A DNA stretch of 64,000 nt from Allohahella marinimesophila. GTDB taxonomy: Bacteria > Pseudomonadota > Gammaproteobacteria > Pseudomonadales > Oleiphilaceae. Each line of letters opens with the position of its first letter. Position 1 is the first letter of the stretch. A program made the translations under genes and the position numbers. The stretch covers positions 372,001 through 436,000 of the forward strand of contig NZ_BAABBO010000001.1 of NCBI RefSeq assembly GCF_039538005.1. The letters are read 5' to 3'. This document shows, piece after piece, positions 48,155 to 57,435 of this stretch. The notes below the pieces were generated by a model. That model was not told the origin of the DNA and did not search any database. It saw only the letters and a list, made by a program, of their open reading frames with translations.

Positions 48155-50473
48155 ATGAACCTGCCAGTCGATGATTCAATCGAAAGATTGCCGCTTAGAA
48201 CATTCACCGAAAAAGCCTATCTCGATTATTCGATGTACGTCATTCTCGACAGGGCCTTGCCGCACATCGGCGATGGCTTGAAGCCGGTTCAGCGACGCAT
48301 TATTTATGCGATGTCAGAACTTGGCCTGACTGCGGCATCGAAGCATAAGAAATCGGCGCGAACCGTCGGTGACGTGCTCGGTAAATATCATCCTCATGGA
48401 GACAGCGCCTGCTATGAAGCCATGGTGCTCATGGCGCAGCCATTTTCCTATCGCTATCCCATCGTCAATGGGCAGGGCAACTGGGGCTCGCAGGACGATC
48501 CGAAATCGTTCGCAGCCATGCGTTATACCGAGTCAAAGCTGGCAAAGTACGCCGAAACGCTGCTGAGCGAAGTCGCTCAGGGCACAGTAGATTGGGTACC
48601 CAACTTCGATGGCTCCCTGAAAGAGCCCGCTCTGCTGCCAGCGAGGCTACCGAACCTGCTGCTCAACGGCACCACCGGTATCGCGGTCGGCATGGCAACA
48701 GACATACCGCCGCACAACCTGCGCGAGGTCACGAGTGCCTGCCTGCATCTGCTGAATAACCCCAAGGCCGAGCTCGACGAACTACTGGAGCATATCCAGG
48801 GCCCTGATTTTCCAACAGGGGGCGAGATCGTCAGCAGTCGTGAAGAGCTGCGCCAGATGTACGCCACCGGTCGCGGCTCCGTCAAGGCAAGGGCCCGCTA
48901 CAACACTGAACAGGGCAATATCGTTATCACAGAGCTGCCATATCAGGTGTCAGGTGCTCGACTCATCGAGCAGATTGCCGCCCAGATGACTGCGAAGAAG
49001 CTGCCGATGCTGGCCGATATTCGTGATGAGTCCGACCATGAGGATCCTTGCAGACTGGTCCTGATTCCACGCTCCAGCAGAACGGACACGGAGGCCCTGA
49101 TGGGGCATCTGTTCGCCACCACTGATCTGGAAAAGAGTTACCGGGTAAACATCAACGTTATCGGCCTCAATGGCAAGCCGACGGTGAAGCCACTGCCCTT
49201 GCTGCTGCGTGAGTGGCTGCAATTCAGAATCGGTACGGTTCGCAGGAGACTCGAATTCCGTCTGAAGAAAGTGAACGACCGCCTGCACATTCTTGAAGGT
49301 CTCCTGGTCGCTTTTCTCAACCTCGACGAAGTGATCCGCATCGTGCGGGAAGAGGATGAGCCCAGGCAGGCGCTGATGGACAGCTTCGGCCTTACTGAAA
49401 TTCAGGCCGACTACGTACTGGATACCAAGCTGCGGCAACTGGCCCGTCTTGAAGAAATGAAGATCAAGGCCGAGCAGGAAGCGCTTGCGAAGGAAAAGCA
49501 GGAACTCGAGGCGCTGCTTGGTTCGGAGCTCAAGCTCAAGCGTCTGGTGGGTAAAGAACTGAAAGCGGATATGGAGACCTTCGGCGACGATCGTCGCAGC
49601 CCGCTAGTTGAGCGAAGTGAAGCCAAAGCCTATCGCGAGACTGATCTGATCAGCAGCGAGCCGGTTACCGTCGTGCTCTCTGAAAAAGGCTGGGTGAGAG
49701 CGGGTAAGGGTCATGATCTGGATCCTGAGGCGCTCAGTTACAAGGCTGGTGACGCTTTCCTGCATGCCGCGAAGGGGCGCAGCAGCAATCAGGCGCTGTT
49801 CTTCGATACCAGCGGCAGGGTGTATTCGCTGGCAGCGCACAGTCTGCCGTCTGCGCGAGGGCAGGGTGAACCCCTGACCGGGCGGATAACACCTGCAGAC
49901 GGAGCGCTCATCAGTTACGCCATGCTGCCGGAGACCGACGACAGCATACTGCTCGCCTCCAGCTATGGTTATGGATTCCGTGCGACGGCGGGGGACCTGC
50001 TGAGCAAGAACAAGACTGGCAAGGCGCTCGTGAGCCTCAGTGCAGGGGCCAGCGTGCTGCCACCTATCCTCATTCCTGCGAAACAGGACGTGAACGAGGT
50101 GATGCTGGTGGCGATTACCAGTGATGGCAGGATGTTGGCATTCCCCTTGAGCGATCTGCCGCAGCTGACCAAAGGCAAGGGCAACAAGATCATTGGTATC
50201 CCTGCAGCCAGAGCCCAGAGTGGTGAAGAAGCATTGGCGCATCTGGCAGTCCTGCGACCCGGTGCCTTCCTTCAGCTCCACGCAGGCAAGCGCTTCCTCA
50301 AGGTCGGTTTGAGTGACCTCGAACACTACATAGGTGAGCGTGGCCGTCGCGGTTCGCGCCTGCCGAGGGGATTGCAGAAAATCGACCGGGTAGAGCTGCT
50401 GAACCCGCAGCCAACTACTGCCGCTGACAAAGGCAATGTGACAGCTTCAGGACAGGTAGACGGCAATGAGTGA
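48155..50473 (+). CDS. parC: DNA topoisomerase IV subunit A
   Basis: A 772-aa type IIA topoisomerase subunit that decatenates chromosomes with ParE. The N-terminal breakage-reunion domain has catalytic Tyr124 in AMRYTESK, and the quinolone-resistance region HPHGDSACYEAMV keeps Ser84 and Glu88, the sensitive type. GRGSVKARARY (about 248) and a long coiled coil at about 430-490 follow, then a C-terminal beta-pinwheel. ATG 48155 has only a weak site upstream. The end overlaps serB by 8 nt. The call is secure; parE is not in the window. Confidence 0.95.
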   Translation: MNLPVDDSIERLPLRTFTEKAYLDYSMYVILDRALPHIGDGLKPVQRRIIYAMSELGLTAASKHKKSARTVGDVLGKYHPHGDSACYEAMVLMAQPFSYRYPIVNGQGNWGSQDDPKSFAAMRYTESKLAKYAETLLSEVAQGTVDWVPNFDGSLKEPALLPARLPNLLLNGTTGIAVGMATDIPPHNLREVTSACLHLLNNPKAELDELLEHIQGPDFPTGGEIVSSREELRQMYATGRGSVKARARYNTEQGNIVITELPYQVSGARLIEQIAAQMTAKKLPMLADIRDESDHEDPCRLVLIPRSSRTDTEALMGHLFATTDLEKSYRVNINVIGLNGKPTVKPLPLLLREWLQFRIGTVRRRLEFRLKKVNDRLHILEGLLVAFLNLDEVIRIVREEDEPRQALMDSFGLTEIQADYVLDTKLRQLARLEEMKIKAEQEALAKEKQELEALLGSELKLKRLVGKELKADMETFGDDRRSPLVERSEAKAYRETDLISSEPVTVVLSEKGWVRAGKGHDLDPEALSYKAGDAFLHAAKGRSSNQALFFDTSGRVYSLAAHSLPSARGQGEPLTGRITPADGALISYAMLPETDDSILLASSYGYGFRATAGDLLSKNKTGKALVSLSAGASVLPPILIPAKQDVNEVMLVAITSDGRMLAFPLSDLPQLTKGKGNKIIGIPAARAQSGEEALAHLAVLRPGAFLQLHAGKRFLKVGLSDLEHYIGERGRRGSRLPRGLQKIDRVELLNPQPTTAADKGNVTASGQVDGNE

Positions 50474-51722
50474 TATTCTGCTGATCAACGTCAGCGGCCA
50501 TGACAAGCCGGGCCTGACGTCTGCAATAACTTCCATTCTCGCAGCGTATGATCTGGTCATGCTCGATGTCGGTCAGTCAGTGATCCACGATCATCTGACC
50601 TGGGGCATGCTCGTACGCCTGCCCGAGGCTGGTCAGTCTGGCAACGATGCCTCGCAGGTCATCAAGGATCTGTTGTTCGAGATGCACGCCAGGGATTTGC
50701 ACATCAGTTTCACCCCGATTCCAGAGGCGGATTACAACAAGTGGGTGAAGGGCAAAGGCAAAACGCGTTTCATCGTCACTTTGCTGGCCCGTGAAATCAA
50801 GGCCGAGCACATCGCCCGGGCTTCGGCGATTACCGCCGCCAATGGGCTCAATATCGACCAGATACAGCGTCTGTCTACCCGGCTTGATCTCTACGATGCC
50901 TCGCGACGAAACCATGCCTGCATCGAGCTGTCAGTTCGTGGAGAGCCTACTGACCCCGAGAAACTCAAGACAGAGTTCCTGCAGATTGCCAATGAACTCA
51001 ATATCGATATCGCCTTCCAGCGCGACGATCTGTTCAGGCGCAACCGACGGCTGGTGGTCTTCGATATGGACTCGACCCTGATCGAAGCCGAAGTCATCGA
51101 TGAACTGGCCAAAGAGGCCGGGGTGGGTGAGCAGGTGATGGCCATTACAGAGCTGGCCATGCGCGGGGAGATCGAGTTTGCTGAAAGCTTCCGTCGACGT
51201 GTGCGCCTGCTGAAAGGGCTGAGCGCTGAAACGCTCGAAACGGTTGCACGTCGTCTGATGCTGACGGAAGGTGCAGAGCTGCTGATCAGCAGTCTGCGCA
51301 AACTGGGCTATAAGACTGCAATCCTGTCCGGTGGTTTCAATTTCTTCGCCAAACGCTTGCAGGCGCAGCTCGGAATCGACTACGTGTTCGCCAACGATCT
51401 GGACATCCGTGATGGGCTGGTGACGGGGGAGGTAAGTGGAGAAATCGTGGATGGCGCCCGCAAGGCCGCCCTGCTGCATGAGATTGCCGCACGCGAGGGA
51501 ATTCAGCTCGAGCAGGTCATTGCCGTAGGTGATGGTGCGAACGATCTGCCCATGCTGAGTACCGCAGGGCTCGGCGTGGCATTTCGAGCCAAGCCACTGG
51601 TGCGCAAGAGTGCCAGTCAGTCGATCTCCTATCTTGGGCTCGACAGTATTTTGTATCTGCTTGGCTTTCGGGAAAGCGACCTTCGCCTGCTGGAAGGTCG
51701 AGATGCTGGAGAGGAGGATTAG
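50466..51722 (+). CDS. serB: Phosphoserine phosphatase with ACT domains
   Basis: A 418-aa enzyme that makes serine from phosphoserine. The N-terminal ACT-like regions (DILLINVSGHDKPGLTSA; TRFIVTLLAREIKAEH) precede a HAD phosphatase with VVFDMDSTLIEAEVIDE (catalytic Asp), ILSGGFNFF and VGDGANDLPML. The length is like the Pseudomonas enzyme, longer than E. coli SerB. It overlaps parC by 8 nt and is convergent with the FimX-like gene 5 nt away. The call is secure. Confidence 0.93.
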   Translation: MSDILLINVSGHDKPGLTSAITSILAAYDLVMLDVGQSVIHDHLTWGMLVRLPEAGQSGNDASQVIKDLLFEMHARDLHISFTPIPEADYNKWVKGKGKTRFIVTLLAREIKAEHIARASAITAANGLNIDQIQRLSTRLDLYDASRRNHACIELSVRGEPTDPEKLKTEFLQIANELNIDIAFQRDDLFRRNRRLVVFDMDSTLIEAEVIDELAKEAGVGEQVMAITELAMRGEIEFAESFRRRVRLLKGLSAETLETVARRLMLTEGAELLISSLRKLGYKTAILSGGFNFFAKRLQAQLGIDYVFANDLDIRDGLVTGEVSGEIVDGARKAALLHEIAAREGIQLEQVIAVGDGANDLPMLSTAGLGVAFRAKPLVRKSASQSISYLGLDSILYLLGFRESDLRLLEGRDAGEED

Positions 51723-51737
51723 GCGGCTCAGCCGCCT
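51721..51737. terminator. Perfect hairpin over serB/fimX stop codons
   Basis: AGGCGGC at 51721-51727 pairs with GCCGCCT at 51731-51737, with loop TCA that is the fimX-like stop codon read leftward (TGA). The serB stop TAG touches the left arm. There is no T-tract on either side. It is a compact shared 3' end. Confidence 0.5.
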
Positions 51738-53833
51738 TCAGCGAAGTCGTAATTCATTTCGGTCGTCGGCGCCTGCAGGTAGTAGCCCTGAATGTAGTGG
51801 ACACCCGCCTGATAGAGCGTCGAGAGCACGGTGGCGTTCTCTACCAGCGGCGTGATGACCATCTTCGACTGATCCTTCAGTTTATCTACCATGGCGTAGA
51901 AGGCCTCTCTGGCTTCTGCCGTCTTCTGAATATCTTCGGTATAAGAGCCATCGACCTTCACATAGTCCACTTCGACGTGATCGAGCGTCTTGAACGGATC
52001 CAATGCGCAACCGAAACGCGACAGGGCCAGCTGACAGCCCAGTTTGTGGATTTGCGCGCTGAACTCCTTGGCCTGCAGCAGATATTCGATGACGTCGGCT
52101 TCAGCGACCTGGAATACCAGTGACTCGCCTGGCAGTTTCGCAGCCGTCAGAGCCTTTTGCAGCCAGTCGATAAAGGTGTCATCGGTGATCGTGTGACCGG
52201 TGATATTGATGATCAGTCTACTGCTATAGCCCTTGGAGCGGTGAGAGCTCAGGCTCTTGACGTTTTGCAGAATGACCCAGCGGTCCAGCTTCGTCGCCAG
52301 GCGGGCTTCAGTCTCGACAGGAAGAAAATCCGAAGGTGATATTTCCTTGCCTTCGTTGTCGATCATTCGCAGGAAGGCTTCGTAATAACCGTCGGTCGAT
52401 CCTTGCAGGCTGATGATCGGCTGGAACAGCATCTTGAAGCGGTTGTCATCCAGGGCTGCCTGCAGCATCGCCATATAGTCGTCTATCGACTTGTCGCTGT
52501 CTTCGAAGTCCAGACCGTTATACATGTAGACGTTCGACACCGCCTGGCCGCCCTGACGACTGGCCTCTGGGCGTTCAATAGCGTACACGCTTGCACGGAT
52601 GGCCTTGCTGACTACGGTTTCGGTCGTGCCCGAATTCTCGTTCAGGCGCAGCAGGCCTACGGCGACCTTGACCTGTGCCGTCTTGCCGCTGATGTCGAAA
52701 AGTTTCTGTTCGGCGGCCTGAGAAATAGTCGACGCCAGCTTCTGAACCTGATCCTGACTGTTTTCAGCCTCGATCCATACAAAGCTGTCGTCACTGAAGC
52801 GCCCGAGTGTCGAGTGCGGCCCTTTGTGCTCGCGCAGCAGGGTCGCAAAACTCGCCAGTAGCGTGTCAGTGCCGGTAATCCCGAGGCTATCTTTCAGTCT
52901 GCCTACATCAAGAATCTGTATGAACATGACGAAACCATGCGCCTTCTGCTGCATGATCTGCTCGATGAAGAGATGAAGCTGTTCCATCCAGTAAGTCTTG
53001 TTGTAGAGACCGGTGAGCAAATCCTCTCGGCTGATCTTTTTCAACTTGGCTTCGAGCTCGGCATCGACCTGCGGGCGCATGACGAGTTGCAGACAGGCAT
53101 CGCCCTCGAAGGTGGCCAGCGAGCTGCTGACGGCTACCATTTCTTCCGAACCGTCTGATCTCTCAATGCAGATCGGCACAGGCGTATCGAGGGCCTCAGG
53201 GCCTTCGGCCTGTTTCAGGAAGGTCTTGAACGCCCCAGTGCTTGAAGAGGCGATGGCATCCAGTACTGGAATACAGATGAGGTCGTCCAGATCTTCATAG
53301 CCGAACAGATCCAGGTAGGCCTTGTTGGCAAAGACGTGCATGCCTTCAATGATATAGGCGATCGGGTCGACCGAAGATTCGAGCAGCGAATTACAACGCT
53401 TTTCCGCATCGCGGAGCTGAAGCTCCACGCTCTTTCGCTTGCGGCGATCTGCATGGTCTTCGAGTTCCCGTCGAATGGCATGAAGCTGCACTGTCTCATG
53501 ACTGGCGAGTACGACCTGTCTGGCGCCCTTCTGTAGCGCAGTCACGTGTTCGGCTTCATCGAACTCTTCGAGTATGGCTATCAATGGTAGGTCGAGACCT
53601 TGTGCCTTGATGGCGTCCAGACAGTCGAGATAGGTCAGCTCCTGATCTTCGCGCTTGGCGATGAGCAGGTCCCAGCTCTGTGACTTCAGACTCTCCTGAA
53701 GATCCTCTTCGCTCGTAATTCGGTGAGCTCTGGTGGCCTTCCCATCATTACGCAGGACGCTGATCGTATGTTCAGCATCGTTGAGTGATGGGTCCAACAG
53801 CAGTAAATGGACGGTCTGTTTTTTTTCTTGCAT
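51728..53833 (-). CDS. fimX: FimX-like REC-PAS-degenerate GGDEF-EAL protein
   Basis: A 701-aa protein with an N-terminal REC-like domain (HLLLLDPSLNDAEHT), PAS (SVDPIAYIIEGMHVFANKAY), a degenerate GGDEF site (SDDSF in place of GGDEF) and a degenerate EAL domain whose first motif is YYEAFLRM. P. aeruginosa FimX has the same plan, binds c-di-GMP with its inactive EAL and controls type IV pilus twitching at the cell pole. The neighbours also match: serB on one side and a PilZ-domain gene on the other. It probably does not make or break c-di-GMP. The domain and synteny call is good. Confidence 0.85.
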   Translation of the reverse strand: MQEKKQTVHLLLLDPSLNDAEHTISVLRNDGKATRAHRITSEEDLQESLKSQSWDLLIAKREDQELTYLDCLDAIKAQGLDLPLIAILEEFDEAEHVTALQKGARQVVLASHETVQLHAIRRELEDHADRRKRKSVELQLRDAEKRCNSLLESSVDPIAYIIEGMHVFANKAYLDLFGYEDLDDLICIPVLDAIASSSTGAFKTFLKQAEGPEALDTPVPICIERSDGSEEMVAVSSSLATFEGDACLQLVMRPQVDAELEAKLKKISREDLLTGLYNKTYWMEQLHLFIEQIMQQKAHGFVMFIQILDVGRLKDSLGITGTDTLLASFATLLREHKGPHSTLGRFSDDSFVWIEAENSQDQVQKLASTISQAAEQKLFDISGKTAQVKVAVGLLRLNENSGTTETVVSKAIRASVYAIERPEASRQGGQAVSNVYMYNGLDFEDSDKSIDDYMAMLQAALDDNRFKMLFQPIISLQGSTDGYYEAFLRMIDNEGKEISPSDFLPVETEARLATKLDRWVILQNVKSLSSHRSKGYSSRLIINITGHTITDDTFIDWLQKALTAAKLPGESLVFQVAEADVIEYLLQAKEFSAQIHKLGCQLALSRFGCALDPFKTLDHVEVDYVKVDGSYTEDIQKTAEAREAFYAMVDKLKDQSKMVITPLVENATVLSTLYQAGVHYIQGYYLQAPTTEMNYDFAEGG

Positions 53834-53835
53834 GC

Positions 53836-55635
53836 TCAGAGTGATGGCCAGAGTGAGTCAAAATCATCTTCCGATGAAATGGTTTTCCGCGGTGCGGGTG
53901 TTGCGGCGTCCGCGAACTGAGCTTCAATTTCAAATTGGGTAAATGAGCCCGTAGCACTCACTCGCTTGAGCAACTGCAACTTGGTATTTCGGCCCTGGCG
54001 ATTTACCACCACCTTGTGTCCAACCTGGAAAGGTAGTCTTGGTACTACGAGACTCGCAGGTTGTGAGATTGCAGGCAACTCCGGAAGCAGAAGGCCTCTG
54101 AGAAACTCGCTGTTTTCTCCCACTTTCTGTAGCAGCTGCACACCACAGGGCTTCGCACTCGGCGCCAGCAGCTCGACACCAAACTGCGTGCCGTGTTGGC
54201 GAATCTGTCGGATCCAGCGAATCACGCCGATACTCCACGGATGGCTCTCATCTTCCCTGACGCCAAGCAACTCACCCGCCTGCACATTACTTGGAATATC
54301 CCCTATCCACTGAATACAGTACCCGCCTGGGCTGGTGTTGACCAGTGGCACGATGTGCTGCTGATAGCCGGGCTTCGCATCCTTGTTCGCCGATCCACTG
54401 GCGCCTGTGTAACGGATGGGCGAAAGGTCTGCCCCGCTCGAGCCGGGTTGGTTATTACCGCTACCGGGCTGGGCCCAGACATCTCGCCGATGATGATCAG
54501 CAAAATAACTCGCATCTGTGTTGGTGCGGTCGCCGCTGAGAAAGGTATTGAAGTCGGTGCCGTTGGCGACGAAGTAATGCGTCGTGGTGAGGCCGACACT
54601 GATCAATATACGACCCTGACTGCTGGTACGCTTGAAACTGCGCTTGGCGAGTACACCAATCGCCTGAGAAATGGCCAATAGCAAAGGCTCGCTGATCGTT
54701 TCGATGCCGTGGAGTCTCTGCGGCGGAGTCTTCTTGCCGCCGGCCGCAGGCTCCTGGTGACCTCGTGCGAGTTCTTCGGTCAGCAAGGTGGCGAGTTTGC
54801 TGGTATCAAAGCCGTAATTTTCTGTAGACGGGGGAATGGTCTGCAGGCTGCGATAGGCCGGCGCCAGATCCTTCTTCGGGGAAATGACGAAGAGTGCAGT
54901 AGCGCCAGACTCAACCTCGAGGCTCACATGATCAGTCCAGTGCTCGAAGGCCGTATAGGCTATTTCGATATCCTTCTGGCGTAGCTGGTTTGGCTTGCAG
55001 CAACCGAGCAGCAGCACGCGCTTGTATGCCTGCTCGACGGTCGTTTCATTCTGGTTGCCACTGTAGCCATCGACGGTCTTGATTTTCAGCAGCCGGTTGT
55101 CTCTGGCGAAGCGATACAGCTGGTGCAGCTCCAGCCAGGTGTCCGGTGGTGTCTGGCAGTACAGTTGATTGGCCCGGAGCACACAACTGGAGAGGTCTGT
55201 GATCGCACGATGAATGGCTGGCGCTGTAAGCTTCTTGTTCTTCTCCGCCTGACCAGCCTTGTGAAGGTCGACCAGTACCAGTTTATAGGCGTTGGCAAGA
55301 TTCAATTGCAGGGATTGTGCAAGGTTGGCGATCTTACGCTGCTTTTCGGGCAGGACAACTGCCTGGTTCAAGAAGTGCTTGCCGAGCTCACGACAGATGT
55401 AATAGACCGATGGCCGAATCACCTCGACCAGCTGGAACCTGCTCTGCGGTGAACAGATGAGCTCATTGAGCTCGAGCAGGGCATGATAAAGCTGCTTCGA
55501 CATCTCGCCAATATTGGCCTTTGGAAGCTCATTAGCCCACGACTCCACTGCTTTGACAGCAGGTTCGGCATAGGACAGCGTGGTCAGACGCTGATTGGGA
55601 ACCTTGAGTGTCAGCGGATTGGGTTGCCCAGACAT
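53836..55635 (-). CDS. PilZ-domain protein of the FimX neighbourhood
   Basis: A 599-aa protein with a long helical N-terminal region (1-230) and a PilZ-like end (about 430-500) with SIGVIRWIRQIRQHGTQFGVE. It is encoded 2 nt upstream of the fimX-like gene. In Pseudomonas the gene next to fimX encodes a similar PilZ protein, by my memory of the locus. It may bind c-di-GMP and act with FimX on pili. Middle residues 260-400 are poorly conserved by eye. The PilZ call is moderate and the operon is clear. Confidence 0.75.
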   Translation of the reverse strand: MSGQPNPLTLKVPNQRLTTLSYAEPAVKAVESWANELPKANIGEMSKQLYHALLELNELICSPQSRFQLVEVIRPSVYYICRELGKHFLNQAVVLPEKQRKIANLAQSLQLNLANAYKLVLVDLHKAGQAEKNKKLTAPAIHRAITDLSSCVLRANQLYCQTPPDTWLELHQLYRFARDNRLLKIKTVDGYSGNQNETTVEQAYKRVLLLGCCKPNQLRQKDIEIAYTAFEHWTDHVSLEVESGATALFVISPKKDLAPAYRSLQTIPPSTENYGFDTSKLATLLTEELARGHQEPAAGGKKTPPQRLHGIETISEPLLLAISQAIGVLAKRSFKRTSSQGRILISVGLTTTHYFVANGTDFNTFLSGDRTNTDASYFADHHRRDVWAQPGSGNNQPGSSGADLSPIRYTGASGSANKDAKPGYQQHIVPLVNTSPGGYCIQWIGDIPSNVQAGELLGVREDESHPWSIGVIRWIRQIRQHGTQFGVELLAPSAKPCGVQLLQKVGENSEFLRGLLLPELPAISQPASLVVPRLPFQVGHKVVVNRQGRNTKLQLLKRVSATGSFTQFEIEAQFADAATPAPRKTISSEDDFDSLWPSL

Positions 55636-55723
55636 GCATTCAGCCCTTTTCTCAAATCACTACGATTCCTTAGCATAGCAAAGTCCGCAAAGATTGCTCG
55701 TTTCAGAGGTTTATCATCGGCAC

Positions 55724-56824
55724 TTAAAGCGTCTTCCTTGTGAGCGATTCAAGGGCAGGCTGCAGCGGCACCTTGCTGAGGTAACCTGGGTCCTCATAAA
55801 CGAGGCGCGGTACAAGATAGCCGGGTAGGGCGGTCAGCATCTCTGCATACAACTCGCTTGCCGTGCTGGCCGCCATCATGAAGTGTCCTGCGGCGTCGAC
55901 GGCGTCCGGTAGATGCAGGTAATAAGGCAGTATACCGGCGTCAAAGAGCGCATGTGACAGTTCGATCTGGGCGCGAGCCGAGTCGTTGACGCCTTTGAGC
56001 AAAACGGTCTGATTAAGCAGTGTGCAGACCTCACGAAGCTGTCGATTGGCCTGAACGACCGACTCGTCGATTTCATGGGCGTGATTGATATGATTGACGA
56101 CGATGACCTTTTGCCGACAGCTTCTGAGCAGTTCGATCAGGGGCGAGGTGATTCGCCCTGGCAGTACGCTCGGCATGCGAGTATGAAGGCGGATGCGCTG
56201 TAGTCCAGGAATTTGCTGGAGTGAGCTGAACAGACTGGCAAGTGCGTGATCATCCAGCATCAGCGGATCGCCGCCGCTAAGGATGATTTCCTGAAGCTCA
56301 GGGTCGATGGCCAGCTCGGCGACGGTGTCATCCCATAGCTGCCGGCTCTGCCTGTGCTGCTCGTAAGGGAAGTGCCGCCTGAAGCAGTAACGACAATGTA
56401 TGGCACAGGCGCCCGTGAGAATGAAAAGCGCGCGGTGACGGTACTTGCGGACTACCCCAGCCTGGGTGGTAAAGGCTTTTTCTGCCAGAGGATCCGTGGT
56501 CGTCGCCGCCGAGGTCTGCAGCTCTTTCGCGTCAGGCATGATCTGTCTGAGGAGCGGATCGTCCGGATCCCCGCGTCGAATTCTGGACACAAATGCCCGT
56601 GTTGCCCGCAAGGGAAACTGACGGGTCACCGCATCCAGGTCATCGAAGGCTGCTATGGGCAGATCCAGAAATGCCGCCAGTTCACGATAGCTGGTGAACA
56701 TGTCCTTCAGACTGTCCTGCCAGCGCCCCGGGGCATCGCCAAGCGAACCGTTTCGCGTTATGATGCGCGCCTCCCCGGACGCTTCCATAGAGCCTGCGAC
56801 CGGGATCTGCACGGCTTTCGACAT
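55724..56824 (-). CDS. epmB: EF-P lysine 2,3-aminomutase EpmB
   Basis: A 366-aa radical-SAM enzyme that converts (S)-alpha-lysine to (R)-beta-lysine for EF-P modification. The cluster motif is CAIHCRYCFRRHFP, and GGDPLMLDDHAL and LHTRMPSVLPGR follow. ATG 56824 has AGGAT seven bases upstream; ATG 56833 is an alternative. It is divergent from efp by 38 nt, and epmA follows efp, so the whole EF-P modification set is here. The call is secure. Confidence 0.93.
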   Translation of the reverse strand: MSKAVQIPVAGSMEASGEARIITRNGSLGDAPGRWQDSLKDMFTSYRELAAFLDLPIAAFDDLDAVTRQFPLRATRAFVSRIRRGDPDDPLLRQIMPDAKELQTSAATTTDPLAEKAFTTQAGVVRKYRHRALFILTGACAIHCRYCFRRHFPYEQHRQSRQLWDDTVAELAIDPELQEIILSGGDPLMLDDHALASLFSSLQQIPGLQRIRLHTRMPSVLPGRITSPLIELLRSCRQKVIVVNHINHAHEIDESVVQANRQLREVCTLLNQTVLLKGVNDSARAQIELSHALFDAGILPYYLHLPDAVDAAGHFMMAASTASELYAEMLTALPGYLVPRLVYEDPGYLSKVPLQPALESLTRKTL

Positions 56825-56862
56825 AATAAACATCCTGAGACAACGACAGTAAGCGAGAGTAT

Positions 56863-57435
56863 ATGGCGACTTTTTCCACCAACGAGTTCAAGTCCGGATT
56901 GAAGATCATGCTCGATGGCGATCCATGTTCGATTATCGAGAATGAATTCGTCAAGCCAGGCAAGGGCCAGGCCTTCAACCGGGTGCGGTTGCGAAACCTG
57001 AAAACTGGCCGGGTCGTCGAAAAGACCTTCAAGTCAGGTGAATCACTCGAAGGTGCAGATGTCATCGATCTCGAGATGGAATATGTCTACACGGACGGCG
57101 AATTCTATCACTTCATGCTGACAGATGGCTCGTTCGAACAGCACGGCGCAGATGCCGCTGCAGTCGGCGATACGAAGAAGTGGCTGAAAGAGCAGGAAAT
57201 CTACATGGTGACGCTGTACAACGGTGCGCCACTATCCGTGACGCCACCCAATTTCGTTGATTTGCAGATCGTCGAGACCGATCCTGGTGTCAAGGGTGAC
57301 ACCGCGCAGGGTGGCACCAAGCCGGCTCGTCTGACGACAGACGCAGTGGTCAGCGTACCGCTGTTCGTAGACCAGGGCGACTTCATCAAGGTCGATACCC
57401 GCTCGGGCGCCTACGTCAACCGGGTCAAAAGCTGA
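56863..57435 (+). CDS. efp: Elongation factor P
   Basis: A 190-aa EF-P that helps ribosomes pass polyproline stretches. Lys34 in KPGKGQAF is the modification site, expected to receive beta-lysine from EpmA/EpmB. Three beta-barrel domains of the usual length are present. The start has GAGAG upstream and is divergent from epmB. It ends in an overlap with the epmA reading frame. The call is secure. Confidence 0.96.
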   Translation: MATFSTNEFKSGLKIMLDGDPCSIIENEFVKPGKGQAFNRVRLRNLKTGRVVEKTFKSGESLEGADVIDLEMEYVYTDGEFYHFMLTDGSFEQHGADAAAVGDTKKWLKEQEIYMVTLYNGAPLSVTPPNFVDLQIVETDPGVKGDTAQGGTKPARLTTDAVVSVPLFVDQGDFIKVDTRSGAYVNRVKS

